A stretch of DNA of 64,000 bases from Achromobacter sp. RTa (lineage in GTDB: Bacteria; Pseudomonadota; Gammaproteobacteria; Burkholderiales; Burkholderiaceae_B). The DNA lies in contig NZ_JPYO01000043.1 in assembly GCF_000757485.1 (NCBI RefSeq), positions 185,084 to 249,083 of the forward strand. Direction: 5' to 3'. The position numbers and the translations under genes were made by a program. Numbering within the stretch: the first letter of the stretch is position 1; every line of letters begins with the position of its first letter. This document shows, piece after piece, positions 1 to 8,072 of the stretch. Under the pieces are notes generated by a model, which was not told where the DNA came from, did no database searches, and saw only the letters and a list, made by a program, of their open reading frames with translations.

Positions 1-4
1 TCGG

Positions 5-15
5 GTGTCTGACAC
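5..15. repeat. GTGTCTGACAC palindromic repeat, single copy
   Basis: The 11-bp palindromic word GTGTCTGACAC lies at the left edge of the window. The same word or its variants recur at 32720-32763 and as a dense cluster at 49152-49446, so this is one member of a dispersed intergenic repeat family. Function unknown. Confidence 0.7.
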
Positions 16-80
16 CGCGTTCGGTTCCCGGGCCGCCAGCCACGTCGGGGCCCGGGATACGCGGGTCAGCGATTGCACGG

Positions 81-265
81 GCGTGCGCAGCGTGGGGGCT
101 CGTCCCTCCGTCGGGCCGCCCCAAGGAGGGACCGCCCCCTTGGGGGGCAGCAAGCACGCAAAGCGTGCGCAGCGTGGGGGCTCGTCCCTCCGTCGGGCCG
201 CCCCAAGGAGGGACCGCCCCCTTGGGGGGCAGCAAGCACGCAAAGCGTGCGCAGCGTGGGGGCTC
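81..265. repeat. 82-bp perfect tandem repeat, 2.25 copies
   Basis: Two identical 82-bp units (81-162 and 163-244) are followed by about 21 bp of a third copy (245-265). Each unit contains a CCCCCTTGGGGG self-complementary core next to GGCAGCAAGCACGC. The reverse complement matches the 75-bp units at 28322-28470, so the two clusters belong to one family in opposite orientation. Together with the element at 5-15 this fills the roughly 317 bp before the first gene; no promoter was recognised there. A degenerate remnant of the unit (CCCCCTTTTGGCGGCAGCAAGC) continues into the 5' end of the next gene. Confidence 0.9.
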
Positions 266-317
266 CCCCCTTCTTCTTATGGCACACTGCGAGCGTTTTC
301 CTACCTGGAGCCCGGCG

Positions 318-980
318 GTGCGTGGCAAACCCCCTTTTGGCGGCAGCAAGCTGACCGCACTGATCGTCGCCCTTATTCTTGCGGCGGCGGGCGCCATCGT
401 CAATTGGCTGCAGCCGCCGGGGCAGGATGGGCCGCGGACGGCCCCTTCGCCCCAAGCCCAGGCCCCGGCGCAGAACCGCCCGGGCGCGGCCCTGGCCGGC
501 GGCGTCCCGCAGGGCAGCTATACGCTGACGGGCGCGATCGTCAATGTCGCCGACGGCGACACGGTGACCCTGCGCGCCCCGGACGGCCAGCGCAAGATCC
601 GCATGGACAGCATCGACGCGCCGGAAGAGGGCCATGGCGCCGACCAGCCAGGGCAACCCTACGCCGAAGCCTCGCGCAAGCACCTGGCCGGCCTGGTCGC
701 GGGCAAGACGCTTACCGCCCAGTGCTACGAAAAGGACCAGTACGGCCGCGACGTGTGCGCGCTGATCCTGGAAGACGGCCGCTCCGCCAACCGCGCGCAG
801 GTCGAGGCCGGCTACGCCTGGGCCTATACGGCGCGCCAGGGCGACTACCTGCGCGACAAGGCCATGCCGGACCTGCAGCGACAGGCCAGGTCGGCCGGCC
901 GCGGCCTGTGGGCGCAGCAAGGCGCCATGCAACCCTGGAAGTGGCGCTACGACTGCTGGCGGCAGCGCCAATGCGGCTGA
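318..980 (+). CDS. thermonuclease-like (SNase domain) secreted or anchored nuclease
   Basis: A staphylococcal-nuclease-fold protein of about 220 residues, predicted to cleave nucleic acids outside the cytoplasm. After a short basic N-terminus there is one hydrophobic segment (ALIVALILAAAGAIV), then a Pro/Ala linker and the SNase domain. Seen in the domain: the Ca-site region GDTVTL, the Arg in KIRMDSIDAPEE followed by the catalytic-type Glu, and a second Arg in DQYGRDVCALI, matching the Arg/Glu/Arg triad of the family. GTG 318 is chosen because GGAG lies 7 nt upstream. An in-frame ATG at 279 gives 233 residues but has no Shine-Dalgarno. The first codons (KPPFGGSK) derive from a degenerate copy of the upstream repeat, so the N-terminus is uncertain. 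Confidence 0.8.
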   Translation: MRGKPPFGGSKLTALIVALILAAAGAIVNWLQPPGQDGPRTAPSPQAQAPAQNRPGAALAGGVPQGSYTLTGAIVNVADGDTVTLRAPDGQRKIRMDSIDAPEEGHGADQPGQPYAEASRKHLAGLVAGKTLTAQCYEKDQYGRDVCALILEDGRSANRAQVEAGYAWAYTARQGDYLRDKAMPDLQRQARSAGRGLWAQQGAMQPWKWRYDCWRQRQCG

Positions 981-1068
981 CCTTCCCCCGGGCGTAGGGG
1001 ATGCCAGGGTACTGGCCCCGACCCGTGTTTGCTATCCTCTGTCGCAACGATTCGAAGGGAATGTTTTC

Positions 1069-3306
1069 ATGCGTGCATTGAAGCGGCTCTGGGCGACGGC
1101 CGTGCTGCTGTCGCTGGCGTTGACGGGCTGCTCCCGGGAAAGCCCCATCAACAGTCCCTACCCGTCCGGCGCGGAGAGCCAGAACACGCTGTATTCCGCG
1201 TTCGTCAAGCGCTCCCCGAAGTACCTGGACCCGGCCAGCTCATATTCCGGCGATGAAACCCCCTATACGTACAACATCTACGAAACGCTCTACGGCTACC
1301 ACTATCTGAAGCGGCCCTACGAGCTGGTGCCGCGCGCCGCGGCGTCGATCGATCCGCCGGTCTACCTCGATGCCCAGGGCAACACGCTGCCCGCCGACAC
1401 GCCGGGCGAACAGATCGCGCAGAGCGTCTACGACATCAAGCTCAGGCCCGGTTCGCGGTTCGCCCCCCATCCGGCTTTCGCCCGCAAGGCCGACGGCAGC
1501 TACGATTACTACCCCCTGGCGCCGGGCGAGCTCGACGGCAAATACTACATTCCCGATTTCCCGCGCACCGGCACGCGCGAGCTGACGGCGGACGATTACG
1601 TCTACGCCATCAAGCGGCTGGCCAGTCCGCGCGTGGTGTCGCCGATCTCCTCCCTCATGGCCGAACACATCGTGGGCCTGAAGGACTACGGCGAACGCCT
1701 GCGCCAGCGCGACCAGGCGCTGCGCCGCGACGTGCCGGGCGGGGCGGGCGCGCCACCCTGGCTGGACCTGCGCGAGCCCGACGGATTCACGGGCGTGCAG
1801 GCGCTGGATCCGCACACGCTGCGCATCCGCGTCAATGGCAAGTATCCGCAGTTCAAGTACTGGCTGGCCATGACCTTCACGGCGCCCATTCCCTGGGAGG
1901 CCGACCGCTTCTACAGCCAGCCCGACATGTCGGCGCACGATCTGTCGTTCAACACCTGGCCCGTGGGCACGGGGCCCTACATGCTGGTGGAGTCCCTGCA
2001 GAACCGCCGCCACGTGCTCGGCCGCAACCCCAACTATCACGGCGAACCCTATCCCTGCGAAGGAGAGCCCGGCGACAAGGCCGCCGGCCTGCTGGCCGAT
2101 TGCGGCAAGCCCACACCCTTCATCGACCGCGCGGAATTCAGCGTCGAAAAAGAAGCCATTCCCCTGACCGGCAAGTTCATGCAGGGCTACTACGACATGC
2201 CGCAGATCGAGCGCGGCGAGTACGGCGTCGCCATGCTGGTCGCGGCGGGCGACAGCCAGGACAAGGCCCGCCTGTACCGCGAGCACGGCATCAAGCTGCC
2301 CACCACGGTCGAGACCGCTAACTGGTACATGGGCTTCAACTGGCTGGATCCCGTCGTGGGCAAGGGCGACACGCCCGAGCAGGCGGAAAAGAACCGCAAG
2401 CTGCGCCAGGCCATCAGCATCGCGTTCGATTGGGAGGAATACGTCGCGGTGTTCGAGAACAGCCAGGCTTCGGTGGCCTACGGTCCGGTGCCGCCCGGCG
2501 TGCTGGGCTACCGCGATCCGCCGGAGGGCGTGAACCCGGTGGTCTACGACCTGGTGGACGGCAAGCCCGTGCGCAAGTCCGTGGACGTGGCCAAGCGCTT
2601 GCTGGCCGAGGCCGGCTATCCCGACGGCCGCAACGCCAAGACGGGCGCCCCGCTGGTGCTGTACTACGACTCCATGACCGGCGGCGGCTCCAATCCGCAA
2701 TTCGACTGGATGCGGCGCCAGCTGGCCAAGATCGGCGTCCAGCTGGACGTGCGCGCCACGGACTACAACCGTTTCCAGGACAAGATGATGCGCGGTTCCG
2801 CCCAGATCTTCCTGTGGGGCTGGAACGCCGATTATCCCGACGCCGAGAATTTTCTATTCCTGCTGTACGGCCCGAACGCCAAGGCCAAGGGGGGCGGCGA
2901 AAACGCCGCCAACTACGCAAGCCCCGAATACGACCGCCTGTTCGAGCAGCTGAAATTCCTGGACGACGGCCCCGAGAAAGAGCAGCTCATCGCCAGGATG
3001 GTAGCCATCGTGCAGCGCGACGCGCCCTGGATGTTCGGCTTTTTCCCGATGTCGGGAGGCGCCTACCAGCAGTGGGTGGGCAATGCCAAGCCGACCCAGA
3101 TGGTCCGCAACACGCTCCAGTACATGAAGATCGACCCGGTGTTGCGGCAGCGGAAGATCGATGAGTGGAACTATCCGAGATGGTGGCCCATCGGCGTCTT
3201 CATATTGCTGCTGGCGCTGGCGATCTGGCCCTCCTGGGTCGCGCTGAAGCGGCGTGAGCGCCAGACGGCATTTGCGCCGCGCGTCGGCAAGGAGCATCAA
3301 TCATGA
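1069..3306 (+). CDS. extracellular solute-binding lipoprotein (SBP_bac_5), peptide ABC transporter
   Basis: Family 5 solute-binding protein that captures peptides or similar solutes for the importer encoded downstream. The N-terminus is a lipoprotein signal with lipobox LTGC (Cys at residue 22). The body shows family features such as FNTWPVGTGPYML and a QAISIAFDWEEY-type segment. At 745 residues it is longer than typical YejA or OppA. The extra length includes a C-terminal hydrophobic helix (PIGVFILLLALAIWPSW) and a basic tail KRRER, which would give a second membrane anchor; this is unusual for a binding protein. GAAGGGA lies 8 nt before the ATG. The stop overlaps the next start (ATGA), so this is the first gene of a four-gene operon. 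Confidence 0.88.
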   Translation: MRALKRLWATAVLLSLALTGCSRESPINSPYPSGAESQNTLYSAFVKRSPKYLDPASSYSGDETPYTYNIYETLYGYHYLKRPYELVPRAAASIDPPVYLDAQGNTLPADTPGEQIAQSVYDIKLRPGSRFAPHPAFARKADGSYDYYPLAPGELDGKYYIPDFPRTGTRELTADDYVYAIKRLASPRVVSPISSLMAEHIVGLKDYGERLRQRDQALRRDVPGGAGAPPWLDLREPDGFTGVQALDPHTLRIRVNGKYPQFKYWLAMTFTAPIPWEADRFYSQPDMSAHDLSFNTWPVGTGPYMLVESLQNRRHVLGRNPNYHGEPYPCEGEPGDKAAGLLADCGKPTPFIDRAEFSVEKEAIPLTGKFMQGYYDMPQIERGEYGVAMLVAAGDSQDKARLYREHGIKLPTTVETANWYMGFNWLDPVVGKGDTPEQAEKNRKLRQAISIAFDWEEYVAVFENSQASVAYGPVPPGVLGYRDPPEGVNPVVYDLVDGKPVRKSVDVAKRLLAEAGYPDGRNAKTGAPLVLYYDSMTGGGSNPQFDWMRRQLAKIGVQLDVRATDYNRFQDKMMRGSAQIFLWGWNADYPDAENFLFLLYGPNAKAKGGGENAANYASPEYDRLFEQLKFLDDGPEKEQLIARMVAIVQRDAPWMFGFFPMSGGAYQQWVGNAKPTQMVRNTLQYMKIDPVLRQRKIDEWNYPRWWPIGVFILLLALAIWPSWVALKRRERQTAFAPRVGKEHQS

Positions 3307-4280
3307 TCGGCTACGTGATCCGCCGGCTGCTGTACGGCGTGCTGATCCTGATCGGCGTGAACCTCTTCACCTTCGTCCTGTTTTTCGCGGTGAACACGCC
3401 CGACGACATGGCGCGGCTGGCGATCGGAGGGCAGCGCGTCAGCCAGGAAGCCGTGGAAAAATGGAAAGCCGAGCGCGGCTACGACAAGCCGCTGTTCTTC
3501 AATGGCCAGGCCGAAGGCGCCGCGCGGCTCACCGACACGGTGTTCTACCAGCGTTCGGTGCCGCTGCTGGCCATGGATTTCGGCGCCTCCGACGGCGGCC
3601 GCGACATCGGCCGCGAGATCCAGACGCGCATGGGCCCCAGCCTGGCCCTGGCGGTTCCCACCTTCATCCTGGGGCTTTTCGTCAGCATCGTTTTCTCCCT
3701 GACGCTGGTGTATTTCCGGGCCACGCGGCTGGATTTCTGGGGCGTCGTGCTGTGCGTGCTGCTGCTATCGATATCCAGCCTGTTCTACATCATCGCCGGC
3801 CAATGGGTCTTCGCGAAGCTGCTGCGCCTGGTGCCGTTCTCCGGATTCTCCGGGGGGCTGGACGCGGTCAAGTTCCTGGCGCTGCCGGTGCTTGTGGCCA
3901 TCGTGTCGCGGCTGGGGCCGGAGGCGCGCTTCTACCGCACGCTGTTCCTGGAAGAGATCGGCAAGGACTACGTGCGCACCGCCCGCTCCAAGGGCCTGGC
4001 CGAGCGCGTGGTGCTTTTCCGGCACGTGCTGCGCAACGCCATGCTGCCCATCCTGACCAGCACGGTGGCCGCCCTGCCGCTGCTGTTCATGGGGAGCCTG
4101 ATCGCGGAGTCCTTCTTCGGCATACCCGGCCTGGGCAGCTACACCATCGACGCCATCAACGCGCAGGACTTTTCGATCGTGCGCGCCATGGTGTTCCTCG
4201 GCTCTGCCCTCTATATCGTCGGACTGATCCTGGCCGACATTTCTTACACGCTGGCCGATCCCCGCGTCAGATTCGAGTAG
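3303..4280 (+). CDS. ABC transporter permease, DppB/YejB type
   Basis: First inner-membrane permease of the peptide importer. The N-terminus (MIGYVIRRLLYGVLILIGVNLFTFVLFF) is the typical first helix of DppB/OppB-like permeases. The C-terminal half carries the EAA loop (EEIGKDYVRTARSKGLAERVVLFRHVLRNA), which docks on the ATPase, followed by further helices ending SYTLADPRVRFE. 325 residues, normal for the family. It overlaps the binding protein by 4 nt and is followed by the second permease after 5 nt, so it should be co-translated with its partners. Substrate is inferred from architecture only. Confidence 0.92.
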   Translation: MIGYVIRRLLYGVLILIGVNLFTFVLFFAVNTPDDMARLAIGGQRVSQEAVEKWKAERGYDKPLFFNGQAEGAARLTDTVFYQRSVPLLAMDFGASDGGRDIGREIQTRMGPSLALAVPTFILGLFVSIVFSLTLVYFRATRLDFWGVVLCVLLLSISSLFYIIAGQWVFAKLLRLVPFSGFSGGLDAVKFLALPVLVAIVSRLGPEARFYRTLFLEEIGKDYVRTARSKGLAERVVLFRHVLRNAMLPILTSTVAALPLLFMGSLIAESFFGIPGLGSYTIDAINAQDFSIVRAMVFLGSALYIVGLILADISYTLADPRVRFE

Positions 4281-4285
4281 CCGAC

Positions 4286-5788
4286 ATGCCCAAGTTCGTC
4301 TTCCTCTGGACCGATATCGCGCTGTGGCTCATGGCCCTTGGCGCCGTTGCCTACGCCTGGCGCGTGCGCCGCAGCCCCAATCTGCGCTCGACCTGGGCGC
4401 GCGTCGCCCGCGATACGCCGGCCATGTGCTCGGCCGTGGTCCTTTCGGCGTTCGTCGCCGTCGGCCTGCTGGATTCCGTGCACTACCGGCCGCTGCTGCC
4501 GCCGGCGCCCGGCGCGGCCGCCGACGCCGCCCCGGTCTATGCGCCCGCGGTGCAATCCGCGCTGGACGGCCTGCTTGCGGGCACCGTGCTGACCCGCCCG
4601 GAGAAAACCTATTCCGAGCCCCTGGCCGTGCGCCAGTTCACCAAGGAAACCATGCTTGTCGACGGCAAGCCGGTGCGCGACTTCCCGCGGCTGCGCGGCG
4701 CGGGCGTCCACCTGGAAGACCCCGACAAGGACCGCTGGGGCGATACGCTCACGCGGCTCGGGCTGGGCCTCGCGGGCGGGCTGGCCGTGGCGGCGGCGGT
4801 GGTCGCGAGCCTGTTCGCCTGCCTCTCGCGGCGCCGCCGCCGGGCCGAAGATGGCCGCCCCGCCGGCCCGTCCGGCGTGCCCTGGACCGCCATGGCGCTC
4901 ACCTTCACGCTGCTCTGCCTGGCCGTCGGCGCCCTGGCGGGCATGTCCAGCGGCTACCATGCGCTGGGCACCGATCGCATCGGCAACGACGTGTTGTGGC
5001 AGGCGCTCAAGAGCATCCGCACGGCGCTCGTCATCGGCAGCCTCACCACGATCGCCATGCTGCCCCCGGCGATCGTCTTCGGCATCGCCGCGGGCTATTT
5101 CAAGGGCAAGGTCGACGACGCCATCCAGTACCTCTACACCACCATCACCTCGATCCCGGGCGTGTTGCTGGTGGCCGCCTGCGCGCTGATGATGCAGGTC
5201 TACATCGATAACCACGCGGATCTGTTCGACACCTCCGCCGCGCGGGCGGACCTGCGCCTGTTCTTGCTCTGCATGATCCTGGGGTTTACGGGGTGGGCCG
5301 GGCTGTGCCGCCTGCTGCGCGCGGAAACTCTGAAACTGCGCGAGCTGGAGTACGTGCAGGCGGCGCGGGCGTTCGGGGTGTCGCACTGGCGCATCATGAC
5401 CCGGCACCTGCTGCCCAACGTGGCGCACCTGGTCCTGATCACCATGGTGCTGGAGTTCTCGGGCCTGGTCCTGTATGAGGCCGTGCTGTCCTACCTGGGC
5501 ATCGGCGTGGACCCCAGCATGAATTCCTTTGGCTCCATGATCGATGGCGCCCGGCTTGAAATGTCCCGCGATCCCATGATCTGGTGGAACCTGATGACCG
5601 CTTTCCTCTTCATGCTGGCGCTGGTGCTGGCGGCCAACCTGTTCGCGGATGCCGTGCGCGACGCGTTCGATCCGCGCACGCGCCGCTACAAGCCGGGCGG
5701 CATCGCCCGCCTTGGCTTCTTCGGCCGCGGCGCCAAACCCGCGCTGGCCGCGGACGGCCGCCAATCCAGGCCGGGAGACGCGCCATGA
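4286..5788 (+). CDS. ABC transporter permease, DppC/YejE type with extended N-terminus
   Basis: Second inner-membrane permease. The start at ATG 4286, 5 nt after the previous stop, gives 500 residues, longer than usual YejE-like proteins (about 340). The extra N-terminal 200 or so residues hold three predicted helices (LWLMALGAVAYAW, AVVLSAFVAVGLLD, and a third near GLGLAGGLAVAAAVVASLFA) and a periplasmic stretch. The conserved permease core begins near ALTFTLLCLAVGALAGM, contains GTDRIGNDVLWQ and the EAA loop (LKLRELEYVQAARAFGVSHWRIMTRHLLPN), and ends DAFDPRTRRYK. The last codon overlaps the ATPase start (ATGA). The in-frame reading extends far upstream of 4286 but only as a shadow of the first permease gene. 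Confidence 0.9.
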   Translation: MPKFVFLWTDIALWLMALGAVAYAWRVRRSPNLRSTWARVARDTPAMCSAVVLSAFVAVGLLDSVHYRPLLPPAPGAAADAAPVYAPAVQSALDGLLAGTVLTRPEKTYSEPLAVRQFTKETMLVDGKPVRDFPRLRGAGVHLEDPDKDRWGDTLTRLGLGLAGGLAVAAAVVASLFACLSRRRRRAEDGRPAGPSGVPWTAMALTFTLLCLAVGALAGMSSGYHALGTDRIGNDVLWQALKSIRTALVIGSLTTIAMLPPAIVFGIAAGYFKGKVDDAIQYLYTTITSIPGVLLVAACALMMQVYIDNHADLFDTSAARADLRLFLLCMILGFTGWAGLCRLLRAETLKLRELEYVQAARAFGVSHWRIMTRHLLPNVAHLVLITMVLEFSGLVLYEAVLSYLGIGVDPSMNSFGSMIDGARLEMSRDPMIWWNLMTAFLFMLALVLAANLFADAVRDAFDPRTRRYKPGGIARLGFFGRGAKPALAADGRQSRPGDAP

Positions 5789-7485
5789 GCCAGACCACGC
5801 CTTTGCTGGAAGTGCGGGGCCTGGACGTGGACATCGCCGGCGAAAGCGGCATGACGCATGCCGTCAAGCGTCTGCAGCTGGCCATCGCGCGGCGGCAGAC
5901 GTTTGCGCTGGTCGGGGAGTCCGGCTGCGGCAAGAGCATGACGGCGCTGGCGCTGCTGCGGCTGCTGCCGGACGCCGGCAGCATTGTGGGGGGGCAGATC
6001 GACCTGGACGGCGAGGACCTGAACCGCCTGCCGGAAAGCGCGATGCGCGGCGTGCGCGGCGGCCGGATCGGCATCATCTTCCAGGAGCCGTCCACCAGCC
6101 TGAATCCGGTGATGCGGGTAGGCGACCAGATCATCGAAACGCTGGTCGCGCATACCCCGCTGCGCGGCGCCGCGGCGCGCGAGCGCGCCATCGACTGGCT
6201 GCGCAGGGTAGGCATTCCCGAACCCGAGCGGCGCGTCGACGACTATCCCTTCCAGTTTTCGGGCGGCCAGAAGCAGCGCGTCATGATCGCCATCGCGCTC
6301 GCGGCCGAACCGCTGCTGCTGATCGCCGACGAGCCGACCACGGCGCTGGACGTCACCGTGCAGGCGCAGGTGCTGGACCTGCTGGCGGACATCCAGCGCG
6401 AAATGGGCATGGCGGTGCTGCTGATCACGCACGACCTCGCGGTGGTGAAGAACGTGGCCCACCACGTGGCCTTGATGCGCGGCGGCGAGATCGTGGAAAG
6501 CGCGGACGCCGAGGAGTTCTTCCGCGCGCCCAGGCATCCCTATGCCCGGCAACTGTTCGAGGCCATTCCCACGTTCGAAAAACGCGGCATTCCGCTGACC
6601 GAGCCGGGGCGCGAGGCCCTGGCCCGCGCCGGCGAGCGCCGCGCCGCCTCACAGACGGGGCGCGACGCGGGCGTGGTGCTCGATGTGCAGGACTTGAAGG
6701 TGCATTATCCCGTGCGCAGGGGCCCGCTGCGCCGCATCGTGTCGTGGGTCAAGGCCGCCGACGGGGTGACGTTCACCTTGAAGGCGGGCGAAACCCTGGC
6801 CCTGCTGGGGGAGTCCGGCTGCGGCAAGACCACCACCGGCAAGGCGCTGCTGCGGCTGATTGACGGCGCGCACGTGTCCGGGCGCGCCATGCTGCTGGGG
6901 CAGGACGTGCTCGCGGCGGATCGCCGCAAGCTGCAGCGCCTGAGACAGGACATCCAGATCGTCTTCCAGGATCCCTACGCCTCGCTCGATCCCCGCATGC
7001 GGGTGGGCGACATCCTGGACGAGGGCCTGGCGTCTTTGCGGCGTGGCATGAGCAAGGAAGCACGCGCCGAACGCGCGGCGCGCCTGGTCGAACGGGTCGG
7101 CCTGCCGGCCAACACCCTGGCCCGGTATCCACACGAATTCTCCGGCGGGCAACGCCAGCGCATCGCGATCGCGCGTGCGCTTGCCGTCGAGCCGAAAGTG
7201 CTGATCTGCGATGAGCCCACGTCCGCGCTGGACGTCTCGGTGCAGGCGCAGATCCTGGACCTGCTGCGCGAATTGCAGGCCGAGCTGGGCATCGCCTATC
7301 TGTTCATTACCCACAACTTCGGCGTGGTCGAATACCTGGCGGATCGCATCGCGGTCATGGAAGGCGGGCGCATCATCGAGCTGGGGCAGGCCGACGCGGT
7401 GCTGCACGCCCCGCGCCAGGACATGACGCGCAGGCTGCTGGCGGCCGTTCCGCGTCTGCAGTTCGGGCCGCCAGGCCCCGCCTGA
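5785..7485 (+). CDS. fused dual ABC ATPase, YejF/DppDF type
   Basis: Cytoplasmic ATPase of the peptide importer, with both nucleotide-binding domains fused in one 566-residue chain as in YejF. Domain 1 shows Walker A GESGCGKS, signature FSGGQKQR and Walker B LLLIADEPTTALD. Domain 2 shows GESGCGKT, FSGGQRQR and VLICDEPTSALD. Each is followed by the H-loop region (ITHDLAVV and ITHNFGVV). The start ATG overlaps the permease stop by 4 nt. With the single binding protein and two permeases this makes a complete importer of YejABEF layout. It ends 14 nt before the convergent MarR gene. Substrate not shown by the sequence; oligopeptides are likely by family. Confidence 0.93.
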   Translation: MSQTTPLLEVRGLDVDIAGESGMTHAVKRLQLAIARRQTFALVGESGCGKSMTALALLRLLPDAGSIVGGQIDLDGEDLNRLPESAMRGVRGGRIGIIFQEPSTSLNPVMRVGDQIIETLVAHTPLRGAAARERAIDWLRRVGIPEPERRVDDYPFQFSGGQKQRVMIAIALAAEPLLLIADEPTTALDVTVQAQVLDLLADIQREMGMAVLLITHDLAVVKNVAHHVALMRGGEIVESADAEEFFRAPRHPYARQLFEAIPTFEKRGIPLTEPGREALARAGERRAASQTGRDAGVVLDVQDLKVHYPVRRGPLRRIVSWVKAADGVTFTLKAGETLALLGESGCGKTTTGKALLRLIDGAHVSGRAMLLGQDVLAADRRKLQRLRQDIQIVFQDPYASLDPRMRVGDILDEGLASLRRGMSKEARAERAARLVERVGLPANTLARYPHEFSGGQRQRIAIARALAVEPKVLICDEPTSALDVSVQAQILDLLRELQAELGIAYLFITHNFGVVEYLADRIAVMEGGRIIELGQADAVLHAPRQDMTRRLLAAVPRLQFGPPGPA

Positions 7486-7499
7486 ACCGTACGGCGCCC

Positions 7500-8045
7500 T
7501 CAGGCGATGTGGTGCGCGCTGCGGGTTTCCAGCCACATGAGGGTGTCGTGCCGGAGGGCGCGCACGCACTGCGCCAGATAGGCATGCATCGACACCAGCT
7601 CTGACGGGTCATAGCGGCGCGCAGTCATCATGACGGCCTCGGAGATCCACTGCCGTTCCTGCGACAACTGCTGGCATTGCTCCTCCACGGGCCTGATGAC
7701 GATCATCCGGCGGTCCAGCGGGTGGCGGCCGCGCTGCACGTATCCAGCCGCCTCCAGCCGGTTGATCAAGGCCGTCGCGCCGCCGGAGCTGATGCCCATC
7801 AACTGGGCGAGCTGCCCGGTCGGCAATGCATCGAACTCCATGACCAGTTCCAGTGCCTTCAGATCCACCAGGGGGATGCCCAGTTTTTCGGCAAGGGCGG
7901 ACTGGCAAGCCGCGTTGTAGACGGCGAACTGCCTGCCCAGCATCAAGGCGATGTCCTCCAATATCCCCGGACGCACATCGCTTTCGCGCATGTCAGGCAT
8001 CACGGTCACATGCTCGTGGTGAAGATAGGTCTCTTGTTGCAGCAT
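7500..8045 (-). CDS. MarR-family transcriptional regulator
   Basis: 181-residue winged-helix regulator. The recognition region reads LPTGQLAQLMGISSGGATALINRLEAAGYVQRGRHPLDRRMIVI, with the typical DRR wing. Flanking helices would form the dimer interface. The C-terminus after the wing (EEQCQQLSQERQWISEAVMM) is the usual dimerisation helix pair. A GGGA element precedes the ATG. It lies 27 nt downstream of the glycine-rich lipoprotein gene in the same direction, so the two may share a transcript; whether it controls that gene or the TpsB gene is unknown. Ligand not predictable. Confidence 0.85.
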   Translation of the reverse strand: MLQQETYLHHEHVTVMPDMRESDVRPGILEDIALMLGRQFAVYNAACQSALAEKLGIPLVDLKALELVMEFDALPTGQLAQLMGISSGGATALINRLEAAGYVQRGRHPLDRRMIVIRPVEEQCQQLSQERQWISEAVMMTARRYDPSELVSMHAYLAQCVRALRHDTLMWLETRSAHHIA

Positions 8046-8072
8046 GGTTTCGCTCCCTGGCAGACGTGGGGA

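Noticed and set aside
81-265. insertion sequence end or transposon at the left edge
   Set aside because: No transposase or target duplication is visible; the tandem 82-bp units fit an intergenic repeat family seen again at 28322.
3254-4285. in-frame N-terminal extension of the second permease through the first permease gene
   Set aside because: The stretch is an Arg/Pro/Ala-rich out-of-frame reading; ATG 4286 follows the first permease stop by 5 nt.
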